Both the position numbers and the translations under genes were made by a program. The notes beneath the pieces were generated by a model. It worked only from the letters and a program-made list of their open reading frames with translations, was not told the DNA's origin and did not search any database. From Owenia fusiformis (Eukaryota; Annelida; Polychaeta; Sabellida; Oweniidae): a stretch of 64,000 nt of DNA. The stretch spans positions 36,261,425 through 36,325,424 of the forward strand of contig CAIIXF020000010.1 of assembly GCA_903813345.2 (NCBI GenBank), read 5' to 3'. This document shows positions 28,501 through 43,500 of this stretch, in pieces. Numbering within the stretch: position 1 is the stretch's first letter; each line of letters begins with the position of its first letter.

Positions 28501-31500
28501 AACCCCGAGTCTAAGATAGTATTTCATAGCATATTTTAACATGCAGTGGCTTTCCCCTATATGATTAGGTATATTTATTTGAACAACTCTCTTCAAATAA
28601 AAAGCCTGGTGGGGGGGGGGGGGGCTTTGCTTCACTTCTTTACCTGACACCCCCCTCATAAACCCTGAGTCTAAGATAGTATTTCATATAGCATATCTTA
28701 ACATGCAGTGACTTGCCCCTATAGTAACATGAGCAAATTATGAGTTACATCAGAGAATCAGTCTCATCCGTCAAAACGCTGTTTGCAAGAATTAGCAATA
28801 GAATTTCATTCCCTTGGAGATTTTAGGTCTCGTTTTACGGACTCTCCTTTGTTACACGTCATGCCTTTTTGATATATTTACTTATTAAGTTCGATGATAT
28901 ATTTGATTTTTCCATGTTTGTATATAAATTGCAGTATGCACTCGCTTCTCTATACTGTTATGACTTCTTATTCTGTATGTGAATCTATTTTTCAAGCTGT
29001 CTTTTAGATTAGATATGTAGACAGGAATGCTTTTCAAGGGAAAATATTAATTATTTCTTGATCAAGCCTGTTAAACGGGAGCCAGCTGGAAAAAATCAAT
29101 TTGTCATGCCTTAAAAACCCTACCTTGGATGCTATTCACTGTGCCTATATATCCAAGTACATATTTTATCTTTGGTAATTTTAGTGCTATGAATATTTGT
29201 GTTTTTGTGATTCTGGGGTACATAGAAAACCATTATTTACTTTTTGACAAAAAAAGACTTGACTAAATCGTTACGATGGTTCCAAAAATGGACCCCTGCG
29301 TAACATGAGTGCAAATGGTCCTCTCTCTGTATCTGTATAATGGCTACCCTAAAACTTAGAGGCCATAAGTAGAATTCGAGCCTCTGAGAAAGGCAGTTGA
29401 ATTTACAGTTTTGATGCAGAGAAGATAATTATGGCTTCAAATAATTTTTATGCATTAACTTTGTAATTCTATTAAACTGAAAATACAAGAGTTGAATAGG
29501 TTAAAGGTGGGGTCTGAATACCCAGCTGCGAAGGCTAAATATGAAAAAATGAATGTCAACAATAAATAGAAAGATGCAGTCCTTTTTACAAATAGTTTTC
29601 TTTATTGTCATCACCAGAAAATTGTGACACATTGTTATTGTTTTTAACTTTTTTGTGAAATGCCTGTAAATTTTTCCCATTTGTGAGTTGAACAATGATA
29701 CATGGCAAATCAATGTAACTTTGGACAAGCTTTAAAATGATATATGATACATACTATGGAGACATTGGTAAATGTCTGCCTAGCGGGGCCCCATACTTTC
29801 GGGACACCCTGTATGTATTTTATAATATCTACCAATTATTTTTTCAAGAGAAGAGTAGATAGTAAATATAACATTGTGACAAATACCGATTCATACAGTT
29901 ATAGTGTTTGTTGGGAGTTGCTACCCCATGGAGTTGTCGTTTTCTAGTTTGTTTTTTTTTATTAAAAAGTCCAGATCAAAGAGCTTTTCTTACTGTCTGA
30001 GATGGTGTAGTTGAGTTACATTTAGAGATGCGAAGCCATATTATCTTCATCTTTTGCACACAATGGCATAACTTCTGTCTTCTATTCATGAAATATGTTA
30101 TCTTTATCTATTTGTTGCTCAACCATCTTTTTGTGACATATCACAGAATAGTCAGTTTACATGTGTATTATCAGACTCTACCATAAGTTTTGTTGTAGTA
30201 TCATTTTTCCATAAGGGCCCTCTCTCAGACCCTTACTCTCAGGTCTTTCCATTATGGATACTTTGAACATTTATGGTACAACAGAGGCTGATGGGTACCT
30301 GTGGGTCTACGTAGAACAAACATTCATACTCTTGGAAGTGAGAAAAAACAGTCAAGGCATAAGTTCATGCTCGGGGAACATTAGATATAATCAATATAAG
30401 ATCAATAGAATTACATTGACTCACAATTCTAACTAGAAATTGCATATTACCAGTTAAGTAAAACAGCACAGAGGATAGAGGTCACATATTGAAATACAAA
30501 AAAGAGTAGAAAAGAGTGAAATCAGCAAGGAATAAGGTAAACAGGCATGTAGTCAACACTCTAAATTATATAGAAATGCAAGAAAATCAGACACTTTATT
30601 CAAATTTTAGAGAGAATTTTTGTGAAATAAGCATGAGCAGACGGACAATTTATGGGGAACGGTAAATCAGAAGTAATCATTAGTCTATTCTAAGCTACAT
30701 CAGTAATAAACTGATTTCATTACTTCTACCCATGTTAGAAGTGTCGCTGAACTTGGATGGAAACGTATTTCACTCCAATTTTCTGATTGAATAAGAAGAA
30801 TGCCGACTGTTTGCTTTATTCTTTGCTGATTCTGCTCTCGAGTTAGTTTGACATTAATTTGACTTAAAGCAACATGACAATGATTAACTAAAGATTAACT
30901 AAAACCAAATAACTTAATGTTACTTTTATAGAAATATGGTAAGTTCGGTGACATGACATTATAAATGTGTATATCATACTTAAACAGGATGTTATAAGCC
31001 TTACAAGTCATTTACCCTTTGCATTAGTTCGACTTCACTTCTTAAAAGAAACCTTCGTAGTTTCGTAGTCCATACAACTATACTCTGTGTGCAGGGTAAA
31101 AGTGATAACTGAACGAGTCTCGGCAATCAAAACAACTAAACCCCCACCCTTTGGAGGAACTTATTGAAAAATAAAATATAAAACTACTAAATTGTAAAGC
31201 ACATAAAATGTCATTGATCGCAATTCACTTTTAAAAACACAATTGTTATTGTTTGTTTACTATAGAGGTAAACAAAATGTCTGTTTTGTGATTTATGTGT
31301 ACTGTATATTGCCCAGAAGTACTCTTTTGTAACAAAGTGTTATGAATGATTTTAGATTAAAAATAGGGTGAGAAAGAGTGGTATAAGCAAGGAATGATAT
31401 AACCTGACTTGTAATTAACACTCTAATTTATATAGAAATGCTAGAAAATGTGACACTTCATTCTTTATGAAAGAAATAGCGTGATAAAAACATTAAGTGT

Positions 31501-34500
31501 TTTTATCACACCATCGGTGGTATAGTTGTCGTGATCGTTTAACGCGATCGTCCCACTTTTTGCCATCGCCATTTCAGGAAAAGCACTCATCGGATTTTCT
31601 CCAAATTCACACACATGAGAAGATATCAACTTCTAGAGCTGATAAACTTTTGGGGCAGCCATCTTGTTTTCTGGTGGCCATTTTGGAGGCTTTTCAATAA
31701 ATCTCGTTCACGTCATGTGCCTTGTTGCTTTAGATAGTTATAATAAACACTTCATATTTGTGTTACATTTGAAAACATTTACATAAATTATTATACACCC
31801 ATTCTCCTATTTGTCAGTTTGAAATCAAGGTTTGGGAAGTAAGGTCTATGACGTCATCAAAACTGTTTTGTTAGGTTTAGATGACAATAAACAAATGTTT
31901 TAGTTTAAGAAATCAGCTGTATTTACAGTAAAACCTGTATGTCTGAAGACCTATCAAATCTGAACACCTATCAAAAACACACTTTGGAACTATACTTGAT
32001 AACCCGAACACGTCTCCTATCTCAACACTTTCAATGTGAACACTTTTCGGTTCAATTTGTTAAACAAAAATGGGAAACCATAATGGGATACCATAATATG
32101 AAAATGTGAAAACACATGTACTTGTACTATACTTGTTAACTCCCATTGACTCAAATATTTAAAAAACCTTGAAATGTGAACACCTGCTAATCTGAATACT
32201 TCACAATGAGAATACTTTTTCTTGGTTCATGATTTGTTATATCACCCATTGACACTATGGGATACCATAATTATATATTGCCATAATAGATTACCATTAT
32301 GGGAAACCATAATAGATTACCACAATGTAATACCATAATGGGATACCATAATGGGATACCATAATATATTGCCATTATGGGAAACCATAATGGGATACCA
32401 TGATAGATTACCATTATGGGAAACCATAATGAGATACCATACATGCATATGGAGAAGCATATCAGGGATTTCACTAGAATTTCTCACAACAGGCTAAATA
32501 AATGAAAACAACAAGCAAAATTAATGAAATCATGAATTTAACATGGAAAAGTTGAAAAGTCCCTTAAAACAACAGGCAATTTTGTGAAACAACCAGTGAA
32601 AATTGCCTGTTGCCTGCTGCTATTGAAACCCCTGCATATGGTGATGCATCTAAACCAAGAGAAGAGTGTTTATGTATATTTTGATCAAGATTTTAAAAAT
32701 ATTCTTTTCTATTTTCAGAGGGTATTCCGCAGGTATATTACTTTGGACCATGTGGGAAATACAACGCCCTTGTGCTAGAATTATTAGGCCCAAGCTTAGA
32801 GGATCTTTTCGACCTGTGCGACAGGAAGTTCTCTCTAAAGACAGTACTCATGATTGCAGTTCAGCTAGTAAGTAAAACGTCTGTCAGTTTATGCTTTTTC
32901 CCCTATATCTCTCTAAAATTTGAATGAAGTGTTTGATTTTCTTGCATTTCCATACAATTAAGAGTGATGACTACATGCCTGTTTACCGCACTTCATGCTG
33001 ATTCCTCTCTTTTTCACTCTGTTTTGCGTTCTAAAACTAAACCATCAGATGATTTTTTATGTTTGGCGCTATATTTTCTTAAGAGTCGTTTGACGAGTTT
33101 TAGAAAAACAAGATCATTAAGTTATCATAATTGCAAGAATTCTAGATAAATTCCTGGAATTATACATGCACAAAACCATTTGCACTTTCATATATCTTAT
33201 CATTCCTTGGCTATTTGTTTGATTTGAGATGGTTTATGGCATAGTTGTCATGTCGGAGATACAAAATTTTAAGAAATAAAGGGGAATCAGCAAGGAATAA
33301 AGTAGAACCATATATGGGGTAATTTTGACACCTTGTTGTTTATTTGCTCTAATTTCCATTCTAAGGGGAACATTGAAAATCTAATTTTTTAACAAGAAGT
33401 GTCAAAGTTATTCTATTTCTCATGTCGACGTTACCCCACACATCAAAGCTACATCCCTTTGCCCAAGATAATGATGAATTATTCATTGATCAGATAATAT
33501 GTACCAAATACCCATCTTCTGATTACTTCTAAATCTCAGATATGATTTCATGCCATCGGATAAAACTCATATGTTTACCCTAAAACATTGGATAACAGTT
33601 GTTTATTTACTTCCAGATAACACGTATGGAATACGTTCACAGCAAGCACCTCATTTACCGAGACGTGAAGCCAGAGAATTTCCTTATCGGGCGACAGTCC
33701 AACAAAAAGCAACATATTATAAATATTATCGATTTCGGGCTTGCAAAGGAGTATATTGACCCTGAAACTAAAAAACATATTCCATATCGGGAACACAAAA
33801 GTTTGACGGGGACTGCAAGATATATGAGTATAAACACACATCTTGGAAAAGGTATGTATGTCAACCCTGTTGTCATAGCGATAATGTTTCTAAAGATTTA
33901 AATTCTAATTGAAATGAAAAATTTAAAGTTTAATTATCATCTAAGACTGGTATAGAACTAGAACAAAATAGATTTTGTAAAATGCTCTCAGAATCTGATG
34001 AGATTGGATGGTTTGAACAATTTCCCTGTTCTGTGACACATTGTCACTTTAATAATTTCCCATAATACAGATTTTCAAAACCTTAAACTTTCAAATATAT
34101 GTAAACCTCACCTCTACATCTCCTAAAAGAAATAGGACAGTCCTCGTTATAAGACCAGTATTTTTTCTGTTAATCAGGGTTTATAATATTGTTACTTATT
34201 ATGTGTGTCTGTCCCTTCTTAAATCACTCCATTTCTCTCTAAAATTTGAATAAAGTGTCTGATTTTCTTGCATTTCTATACAATTTAGAGTGTTAACTAC
34301 ATGCCTGTTTATTTTATTCCTTGCTAATTCCTCTCTTTTTACTATTTTCCTCATATCAAAATGTCACCTCCATGAATTTTACTCTCGGAGGAAGATATCA
34401 TATGTTCCTTTATTACCGAGGATTTCCTCCCATAGGCAGGATCAGATACCTTGGGATAATATGCAACATGTGTCTTGTTTTGAAATGCAAAATAAAGCAG

Positions 34501-37500
34501 AATTTTGTAGAATTAGCAAGGAATAAAGTGAATAAGCATATGAACAATACTCTAAATTATAACAATATATCTGAAAATCAGAGACTTTATTCAAATTTTA
34601 GAGAGAAATGAGTGGAATAAGGATGAGCAGACGGACATTTGAACTGCTGTATAATCCTCTCGTTATGATGAAGACCTTTGCTTAAAATGTAATCAAGTCA
34701 TGGAATTTCCTTGCCATTTCTCTCAAATAACAATAGAATACTTATTAAATTTCAAACATATATTTATAACTAAAATTGTAGTCCCTGTACAAATTTCTTG
34801 TATTTCTTGTTTCGTCCTCTTTGTCACATGTGTGTCACAATTCATTGTATACACTTACAGTTTTATATAAGTTCTGCGACTCTTTAATCTCCTGGGATTC
34901 AAATTATTGCTCGTAATGATGTCGCAACAAAATATTGCCGGCATTATGAGTGTTGTAAAGTCTAAAAGAGATGAAGAGGTATCAGATAGGTTGGAAGTAA
35001 ATTAGCAGACGTAATTGTTTTGTAATGTTCTGTTTTAATCTTTGGTTTGTACAATAGAATCTCTCTGAAGCGAACACTTACAAACGCTTGAACTGGCTGG
35101 TAATGTTCTCATTTATTTAGACATTTTGAGAAGAGTGAATCTATAATACATCCGAAAATGGGATCTAGGACTTAAAAATATTCCTGTTCCAAGGTGTTCA
35201 ATAGTGTTCACTTTAAATTGGAAAAATGTTGACCACATTTAAGGTTGAACTGATAAACAAAGTCTCTCATCTTTGGTCATATCATTATGATACCCTTGTC
35301 TCCTAGACACACATATTACCTCTTAAAATGTGTTCAAATGTTGCTTATATATCTGTTTATCGCTATATTTCAGAGCAAAGTCGTAGAGACGACTTGGAGG
35401 CACTAGGTCACATGTTCATGTACTTCCTCAGGGGGAGTTTGCCATGGCAGGGCCTAAAGGCCGATACTTTAAAAGAACGATATCAAAAAATCGGAGATAC
35501 TAAGAGGGCGACGCCCATAGAGGTCTTATGTGAAAATTTTCCAGGTTTGGTCATTTTTAAATTATTTATATTAATTTCAATGTGATGTGATAATTATTGA
35601 TTTCACTTGTTGGTTATATTTAATCTGTAGAGTATGTCAAACATTTCTGTTACCTCCATTAAATCTGTCATCGAGAATACTCACAAAATTGGCCTTTTCC
35701 CAGTGTCTGCGAAATAGAATATATAAATACAACGTATATGCCCAAAATACTTTTTAATGGAAAACAGCAAATCACTGATTCAGATCCAGTAGAATGGAAC
35801 TTCGATCTCATCTTTGAAAAACATAAACTTGAATAATAATGTATGCACAAGTACCAATGCCACAGGGAAAAGACTAAAAAGTATTTCAAAAATAGCGAGA
35901 AAATGAAACATGAGTGAGGTCAGTCATAATGAAAAACAAACCCAAATATCCCATATTGTATTTCACATGTAAAGAAACAAGGTCTAATACCCAATAATAA
36001 AAATATTTGAAATTCTTTTTTGTAGAAGAACTAGCCACTTATCTACGCTATGTGCGACGGCTAGACTTCTTCGAGACTCCGGACTACGACTATCTCCGTA
36101 AATTGTTCCTAGATTTAATGGAGACGAACCATTGGGATTGTGACTCGGAGTTTGACTGGGTAGGAAGACAACTGGTGTGTACTTTCTTTCTTTAACACTA
36201 TGGAACATGGCTCCCTCTTGTCCCGTCAACATAACGTCTCACCCTAACCCCGCTCTAGATCCCTTAATGCTCTCAACCCCCATCCTGTTGTTCCTAACCC
36301 CAATGCAGGTAATCCGCTCTGACCCTTGCCTATGCAATATTAATTTTACCGTCTCATATAATTGAATTATTCTAAAATCTCAAGGAACATAATTCCTTTC
36401 TTTGTCTTGAACACTCATCCCATGATGTTCCTAAATAAATGATATTTCTAATTATTCTTAAACCCAAATAACAAGGCTCACTCTTTATTATACCCTCCCC
36501 CTCTCTACTTCTCCCCCTCCCACAACAACCCTTTGGCTTTGGTGGCCCCACTAATCCTCTAGGTTGTACTCTTTACACCCTCAATATCCCCCATATACAG
36601 GAAAGGTATTTTATGGGAACCTTTAATATTATAGATGGAGCTTTGGTCTATATCTAACACCATTTCTTCTTTACTGTCTAAAACATGTTGTTAAATATTT
36701 ATTTATTTAATATGTCAGTAACAGCACTTGACTGCCAAATCTACAGTGTAACACTCTTGAATAGGCTCATTGCCCAACCCTGATAAAATAAACAAAAATA
36801 AACCAAAATAGATCAATCCTCTAACTTGCATGATCTTTGAATTTGATTCCAACTTTTGCTCTTGTAGTGAATGAAAATTAATAGTAATCAAAATTAAGAA
36901 TTGATTTAGAAATAAGTTGATAACTAGAGGAGCAATTGGGCATTTTTAAACTACAATATATGCAGAAATTCATTTTAATATCCAAGTCTGTTGATGGAGC
37001 ATATTTTAGGGTTATTCCATTTTTGGAGAGGGGGGGGGGGGCATTTTAGAGTTGGGAAAAGGCAAAGAGCACCTTTAAATAATTCTTTTCATTAAAATAA
37101 TATCATGTAATAAATTAATATTAATATCATATAAGAGATTCCAAGTAAATACTCAAACAAAATATAAAATATTAGATGAAATATTTAAGCTTGGAATCTC
37201 TGAATCAGTCTTTACAGTGTTACAAAGTGAATTTAAATTCCATCATTTCATGATTTCATGATCTCCGTAATTTCTTTTGATTTTGATTATTTTTTCATTT
37301 CAGTTGCACTCATACTTCTGTTAGTTAACCTTTAAGTTTTATTTTAATCTATTCATTTTGTTTAGTAGTATTTATTTTCTTTTTTTTGTTGTACATTGCT
37401 TTCTATGCTTCTTATCTGTTTGTTCATAGTTTTGAAACTTATTTTCTAATAAATTGATAGAATATCTGTAATTCTTTGAATAAGGCTTGAATCTTTTAAG

Positions 37501-40500
37501 GTTTAAAAAACATGTCAGGCGTCATGCAATGGTACGAGCCTGAGCGAAATCATAGCTATTTATAAAGACAGGGAAAAAAAGTGACGTGAAATTCAAGGGA
37601 AATTCAAGAGTTGAACCAAACAGGTCACGGCTAAAATGTGTGTCTTATTGTCGAGAACATTTGAAAATGTTTTAAAGTTTGCATATGAATAATACTGCTT
37701 TAACTTAAATATGACCTATAAATTCATCATACTTAGTATTCAATAAGAATAGATGAAAACATTTGTTACATCTCTGGCACGGTTTCTGCTATTATGCAGA
37801 GACTTGGAGTCGAGAAGTAGAGACTTGGACTTAAGAAGTAGAGACTCAAGAAGTAGAGACTTGGACTAAAGAAGTAGAGACTTGGACTCAAGAAGTAGAG
37901 ACTCAAGAAGTAGAGACTTGGACTAAAGAAGTAGAGACTTGGACTCAAGAAGTAGAGACTCAAGAAGTAGAGACTTGGACTAAAGAAGTAGAGACTTGGA
38001 CTCAAGAAGTAGAGACTTGGACTCAAGAAGTAGAGACTTGGACTCAAGAAGTAGAGACTTGGACTCAAGAAGTAGAGACTTGGACTCAAGAAGTAGAGAC
38101 TTGGACTCAAGAAGTAGAGACTTGGACTCAAGAAGTAGAGACTTGGACTCAAGAAGTAGAGACTTGGACTCAAGAAGTAGAGACTTGGACTCAAGAAGTA
38201 GAGACTTGGACTAAAGAAGTAGAGACTTGGACTCAAGAAGTACAGACTTGGACTCAAGAAGTAGAGACTCAAGAAGTAGAGACTTGGACTCAAGAAGTAG
38301 AGACTCAAGAAGTAGAGACTTGGACTCAAGAAGTAGAGACTTGGACTCAAGAAGTAGAGACTTGGACTCAAGAAGTAGAGACTTGGACTCAAGAAGTAGA
38401 GACTCAAGAAGTAGAGACTTAGACTCAAGAAGTAGAGACTTGGACTCAAGAAGTAGAGACTTGGACTCAAGAAGTAGAGACTTGGACTCAAGAAGTAGAG
38501 ACTTGGACTCAAGAATAAAACATTAAACATTAAAAAGAAAACCTAGTGGACGTTTCTAGTTAACGATTGGAAATCAACTTTTTCTAGACCTATCTCTGAT
38601 GCTAAATCAAATGATATCTGATTATGCATTTCAGTACACTGATATTGGAAATTTTATCATCAGTTAAACAAATTGTTTACACCTAGTTGTTGACATTAAA
38701 CATTTGTTGACAACATCAGCTCATAAATATTTATAGCTCTTTCAAAATATGATGAAGTCCATGTTTTCATATGAGAAATAGATGAGAAAATATATGAAAT
38801 AGCGAGGAGTAAAATGAACAAGGTTGAATCTTATATTTTAAATTGTATGGGAAACTCAAGAATTTAAGCGCTTTTTCAAATGTTTGAGAAATTAGCTCGA
38901 ATTCAGTCAGATGTTTCTATGCAAGAATAAACATATTTTCATGGGAATGCAAGCGAAGACAGTTGATCGAATGGAAAATTCTAATAGTGTTAGGTTAGGC
39001 CAGAGTAAATAAGTTGTGTTTAGCATACTGTATATCTTGCTAATATATTTCATAATTAGTTCAGAAAATGTTCATTGGTTAGATTATTATTTCAAAATTG
39101 TATTACAAAAAGGGCTATATAATATATAAATCAATGGTAGTAAATTGTTTGCCATATTCTGAGGGTTTTAAAAGAAACATTCTTTAACAAAATAGAGAAA
39201 TGTTAAACATAGATTTATTTGTCTAGCCTAAGACCTAGCAAACTCATTTTATAGAATGGGATATACTTGTCTTCTATTATAATCTTGTCTTCTAGATAAT
39301 TTCCACAATGATTTTCAATTTTTTATGAAATTATAAATGTTGTAAATAATTTTTAGTTGTAGTATTTAATTTTATTACAAATTATCTATTTACTTCCTTT
39401 CCAGATGAGATAATACAGTTTTGTTCAAAAATTATATTTTTTCAGTCAACTCCTGTTGATCCTAGTCCAAGTGTGACATCACCAAACAGAGACGATAAGA
39501 ATAGAGGGCGCCACACAAGTGAACAAAATAAGGTAACGTCAATATTCAAGTTCAGATACACCCACAATGTTTTCATTAATTTTTCAACATCGATTAAAAC
39601 AATACAAAAATTTAATGTCAATTTGATTTTGTTAATTTGACTTATTTTCTTGGTAATGATAAGGGAAAATTTAGCCCATAGATTTTACTTGATTAGAGGG
39701 TATATATTCAACTATAAATACCGTGCCTTACCTTCTTGGCCTGGTACCATACAGGATTTAGCAAATTATACTAATCAGTCATTGGGGTTCAAATCTGTAT
39801 AACATCAGTAACGTACTAATTAAAGAATATCACTCGGATGATGATTTTATGATGAATAGGAATCTAGACCTACTGGAGCTTGAAATTTTACTCACTTTAG
39901 CTATAATTACTTCATTTGATTTCATCTAGTATTAAACTCTTGTCCTTATATCATTGTTCTGTATTAGTGCTTCATTTTTTGATTTCTTACAATTTTTATT
40001 TGAATTTTTTCTTCTTTTTTTTCTTTTATTCATTGTTATTTTTTAACTTGTTTTTCTTGATTCTGATATGTTGTGATAATAGTGGGCTGTATAGCAAGGT
40101 TGGTCGGGGTCGGGAGCTGGGGATAATTTTATTGCTTAAATATAACCATATCATCATCCTACATTAGAATCCACTCAGTCTAACATCAATTTCTGGTACG
40201 AAAGTTGTCATTTTTGAGTTTTACCCCCCTTGACGACAAATTCTTGGGGATACTATGACAAATGCTTATAACTAAACAAGTATTTATTTGATCATCTTCA
40301 TTTTTGGCATGGGTAATGAACAGGTAATTAAAAGTGAAATTTGAAAAATTAAGCAATAAAATTATCCCCAGCTCCCGACCCCGACCAACCTTGCTATACA
40401 GCCCACTATAATGTTCATCTCTTAAAACAGAAGAGTCCAATGAGAATAGAGGACATCGAAAAAAATATTGGGCATAAATTTTAGATTTCAAACTCCTCAG

Positions 40501-43500
40501 GAAAAGTATTGAAATGTTGACATTTAAGGAAAATGAGGTTATCGTATTATCCCAAACATCTTATGTTAGACATTCAATAGCTTTGTGATATTTTCTTAAA
40601 GTTTTAAGGTTGCTTCTGTTATCCCATACATCTAATGTTAGACATTCAATGGCTTTGTGATATATTCTTAAGCTTTAAGGTTGCTTCTGTCACACACATT
40701 TAATGTTAGATATTCAATGGCTTTGTGATATATTCTTAAGCTTTAAGGTTGCTTCTGTCACACACATTTAATGTTAGATATTCCATGGCTTTGTGATATA
40801 TTCTTAAGCTTTTAAGGTTGCTTCTGTCATCCCCCACATCTAATGTTTGACATTTCATGGCTTTGTGATATATTCTTTAGCTTTTAGGTTGCTTCTGTCC
40901 CACACATCTAATATTAGACATGCAATGGCTTTGTGATATATTCTTTAGATTTTTAGGTTGCTTCTGTCATCCCCCACATCTAATATTAGACATGCAATGG
41001 CTTTGTGATTTATTCTTTAGCTTTTTAGGTTGCTTCTGTCATCCCCCACATCTAATGTTAGACATTTCATGGCTTTGTGATATATTCTTCAGCTTTAAGG
41101 TTGCTTCTGTCACACACATCTAATGTTAGACGTTCAATGGCTTTGTGATATATTCTTTAGCTTTAAGATTGCTTCTGTCACACACATCTAATGTTAGATA
41201 TTCCATGGCTTTGTGATATATTCTTCAGCTTTAAGGTTGCTTCTGTCACACACATCTAATGTTAGACGTTCAATGGCTTTGTGATATATTCTTTAGCTTT
41301 AAGATTGCTTCTGTCACACACATCTAATGTTAGATATTCCATGGCTTTGTGATATATTCTTTAGCTTTTAGGTTGCTTCTGTCACACACATCTAATGTTA
41401 GACATTCAATGGCTTTGTGATTTATTCTTAAGCTTTTAATTTGCTTCTGTTATCTCCCACATCTAATATTAGACATTCAATGGCTTTGTGATATATTCCT
41501 AAGCTTTAAGGTTGCTTCTGTTATCCCAAACATCTAATGTTAGACATTCAATGGCTTTGTGATATATTCTTTAGCTTTTAGGTTGCTTCTGTCACACACA
41601 TCTAATGTTAGATAATCAATGGCTTTGTGATAAGCTATTTTACTTTTGGTAGATACAGGGTGTCCCGAAAGTATGCCCCCCCCCTAGGCAGACATATTCC
41701 AGTGTCCTCATAGTATGTGTCATATATCATTTTAAAGCTTATCCAAAGTTACATTGATTTGCCAAGTATCATGGTTTAACTCCCAAATAGGAAAAAGTTA
41801 CAGTCATTTTAAAAGTTAGTGTTTTGTCAAATTAAAGTTCAATTTTACACCACATTACTAGTCAATGAGTCCCCCCTTGGCAATGTTCACAGCAGCAATT
41901 ATTTTCAGATATGACCTTAAAAGCCCTTCAAATAGGGGTGTGGAATTTTATAACCCTCTTAAAACCTGTTAAGGCACTTAAGAAGAGTTTCCTTAGAGTT
42001 TCTACCCTCACCGTTCTATTTTTCCAACTCAATATCCATCCGACCTGAAAAGAATTGCTTCTTTTAACCTTCTGCATGCTAACTTATTTCTGCAAATATA
42101 TCCCACGCGACTGACTTATTTTTCAAAGAGTGCAAAAAATGATATGCCTGGACTAAATAATCAATATCTCAATAACTACTGAATGAATCTGGAGAAAATT
42201 TTCACAAAGGAAAGATACACTGGTCTGGCTCATAAAAAAATGTTCTCATGAATTTTCTTCGTACATAAACATGACTGGGCATAAATATACCATGAATACT
42301 CCTCCAGAATCCGCCGCTTCGTCCCTGGGGAGATTCAACGTCTAGTCAGAATCCAAAACTGAATTTGCAGCGATCGAATGTTCATCTTTTCACTTCAGAA
42401 AATATTCTAGTTTCTATTTTTTATGACCATTATCGGCTTCCAAGAGCCTAAAGAGCTCGAAATCGCAATCCATTTCCTCCACATTTCCGTTGTGATCGTA
42501 TTTGGCCGCCATTTTGTACGATTTGTTCACTAAAAACGACTTAAACACTGTTTAAATTGTTGAATTGAGAATTATTTTACAAAAGATCGCCATTTCTAGG
42601 TCAACAGGAAGTCCCCACGTAAGGACTGAATAAATCGGGCAATCTAATTGGATCATAAGAACGGCGGGAAAAAGTAAAGTTTTTGAAAGTTTAAAATGAG
42701 TTTAAACTGAGTCGACCGGAATCGCCGGCAGTTGCCGGGGATAGTTAAGAACGGGCGACTCCGCTCGCCGGTAGCATGCTAAAGGTTAAGATGGCCCGGA
42801 AAGACATATTGACTAGTGATTTGGTGTAAAATTGAACTTAATTTTGACCAAACACTAAATTTTGAAATGCCTGTAATTTTTTCACATTTGAGAGTTGAAC
42901 CATGATACTTGGTGAATCAATGTAACTTTGGATACTAGTTTGCTTTGAAATGATATATGACACATACTATGACGAAACTGGTATATGTCTGCCTAGGGGG
43001 GCCCCATACTTTCGGAACACCCTGTAGATACACAGGTTTTATACTATATAATAGTCATGTATGAGGGTTCTGGTGGCTCCCTCTGCTACCTTTCTTATCA
43101 TTTTCTTTGCATGCTTTTTCTTGCATTGCATGTTTACTTAATTAACGCCGACAGTATTTCTATATGGATATTGTCCATTATGCTTTGTCAGGCCCAGAAA
43201 CATTCAAATTAATTTTAAAAAATCAAGTATTTGATCAATTATCAATTACTTTTTCATGGTGTTTATTTTTCTTGGTGTTAAGTTGCTCACATTTGTTACT
43301 ATCGTGCTCAAGTTTTTTTTTATCATTTCTTCATTTCATTACCAGTTTAATTTCTCTCCCCTTTTATTACTGTTTTGTTACTTCTCACATTGATTCAGCT
43401 TCAAAACAAGTTTAATTGTACATTTATTATGGGTAGCTTTAACAAATGAAATCTGGTCTTCAATTTGATTTTCTATTCCAAAGTTACAAATTTTATGAAC

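Larger units (their letters stand above)
25187..32718 (+). other. CSNK1G intron 3, 7.5 kb
   Basis: AT-rich intron with the elements listed separately. Between them (for example 26200-27900, 28740-29600, 29830-30480) I see only unstructured AT-rich sequence, a C-run near 26322, G-runs near 26645 and 27065 and a few AACACTT/GAACAC stretches that resemble old pogo-like debris (27120-27230, 31925-32225). I found no exon. Confidence 0.75.

Noticed and set aside
33575-33876. open frames on the - strand over CSNK1G exon 5
   Set aside because: Shadow frames of the conserved kinase exon on the opposite strand.
37766-38530. 254-codon open frame on the - strand (SLYFLSP repeats)
   Set aside because: Lies entirely in the 21/15-bp minisatellite; frames are open on both strands because unit lengths are multiples of three.
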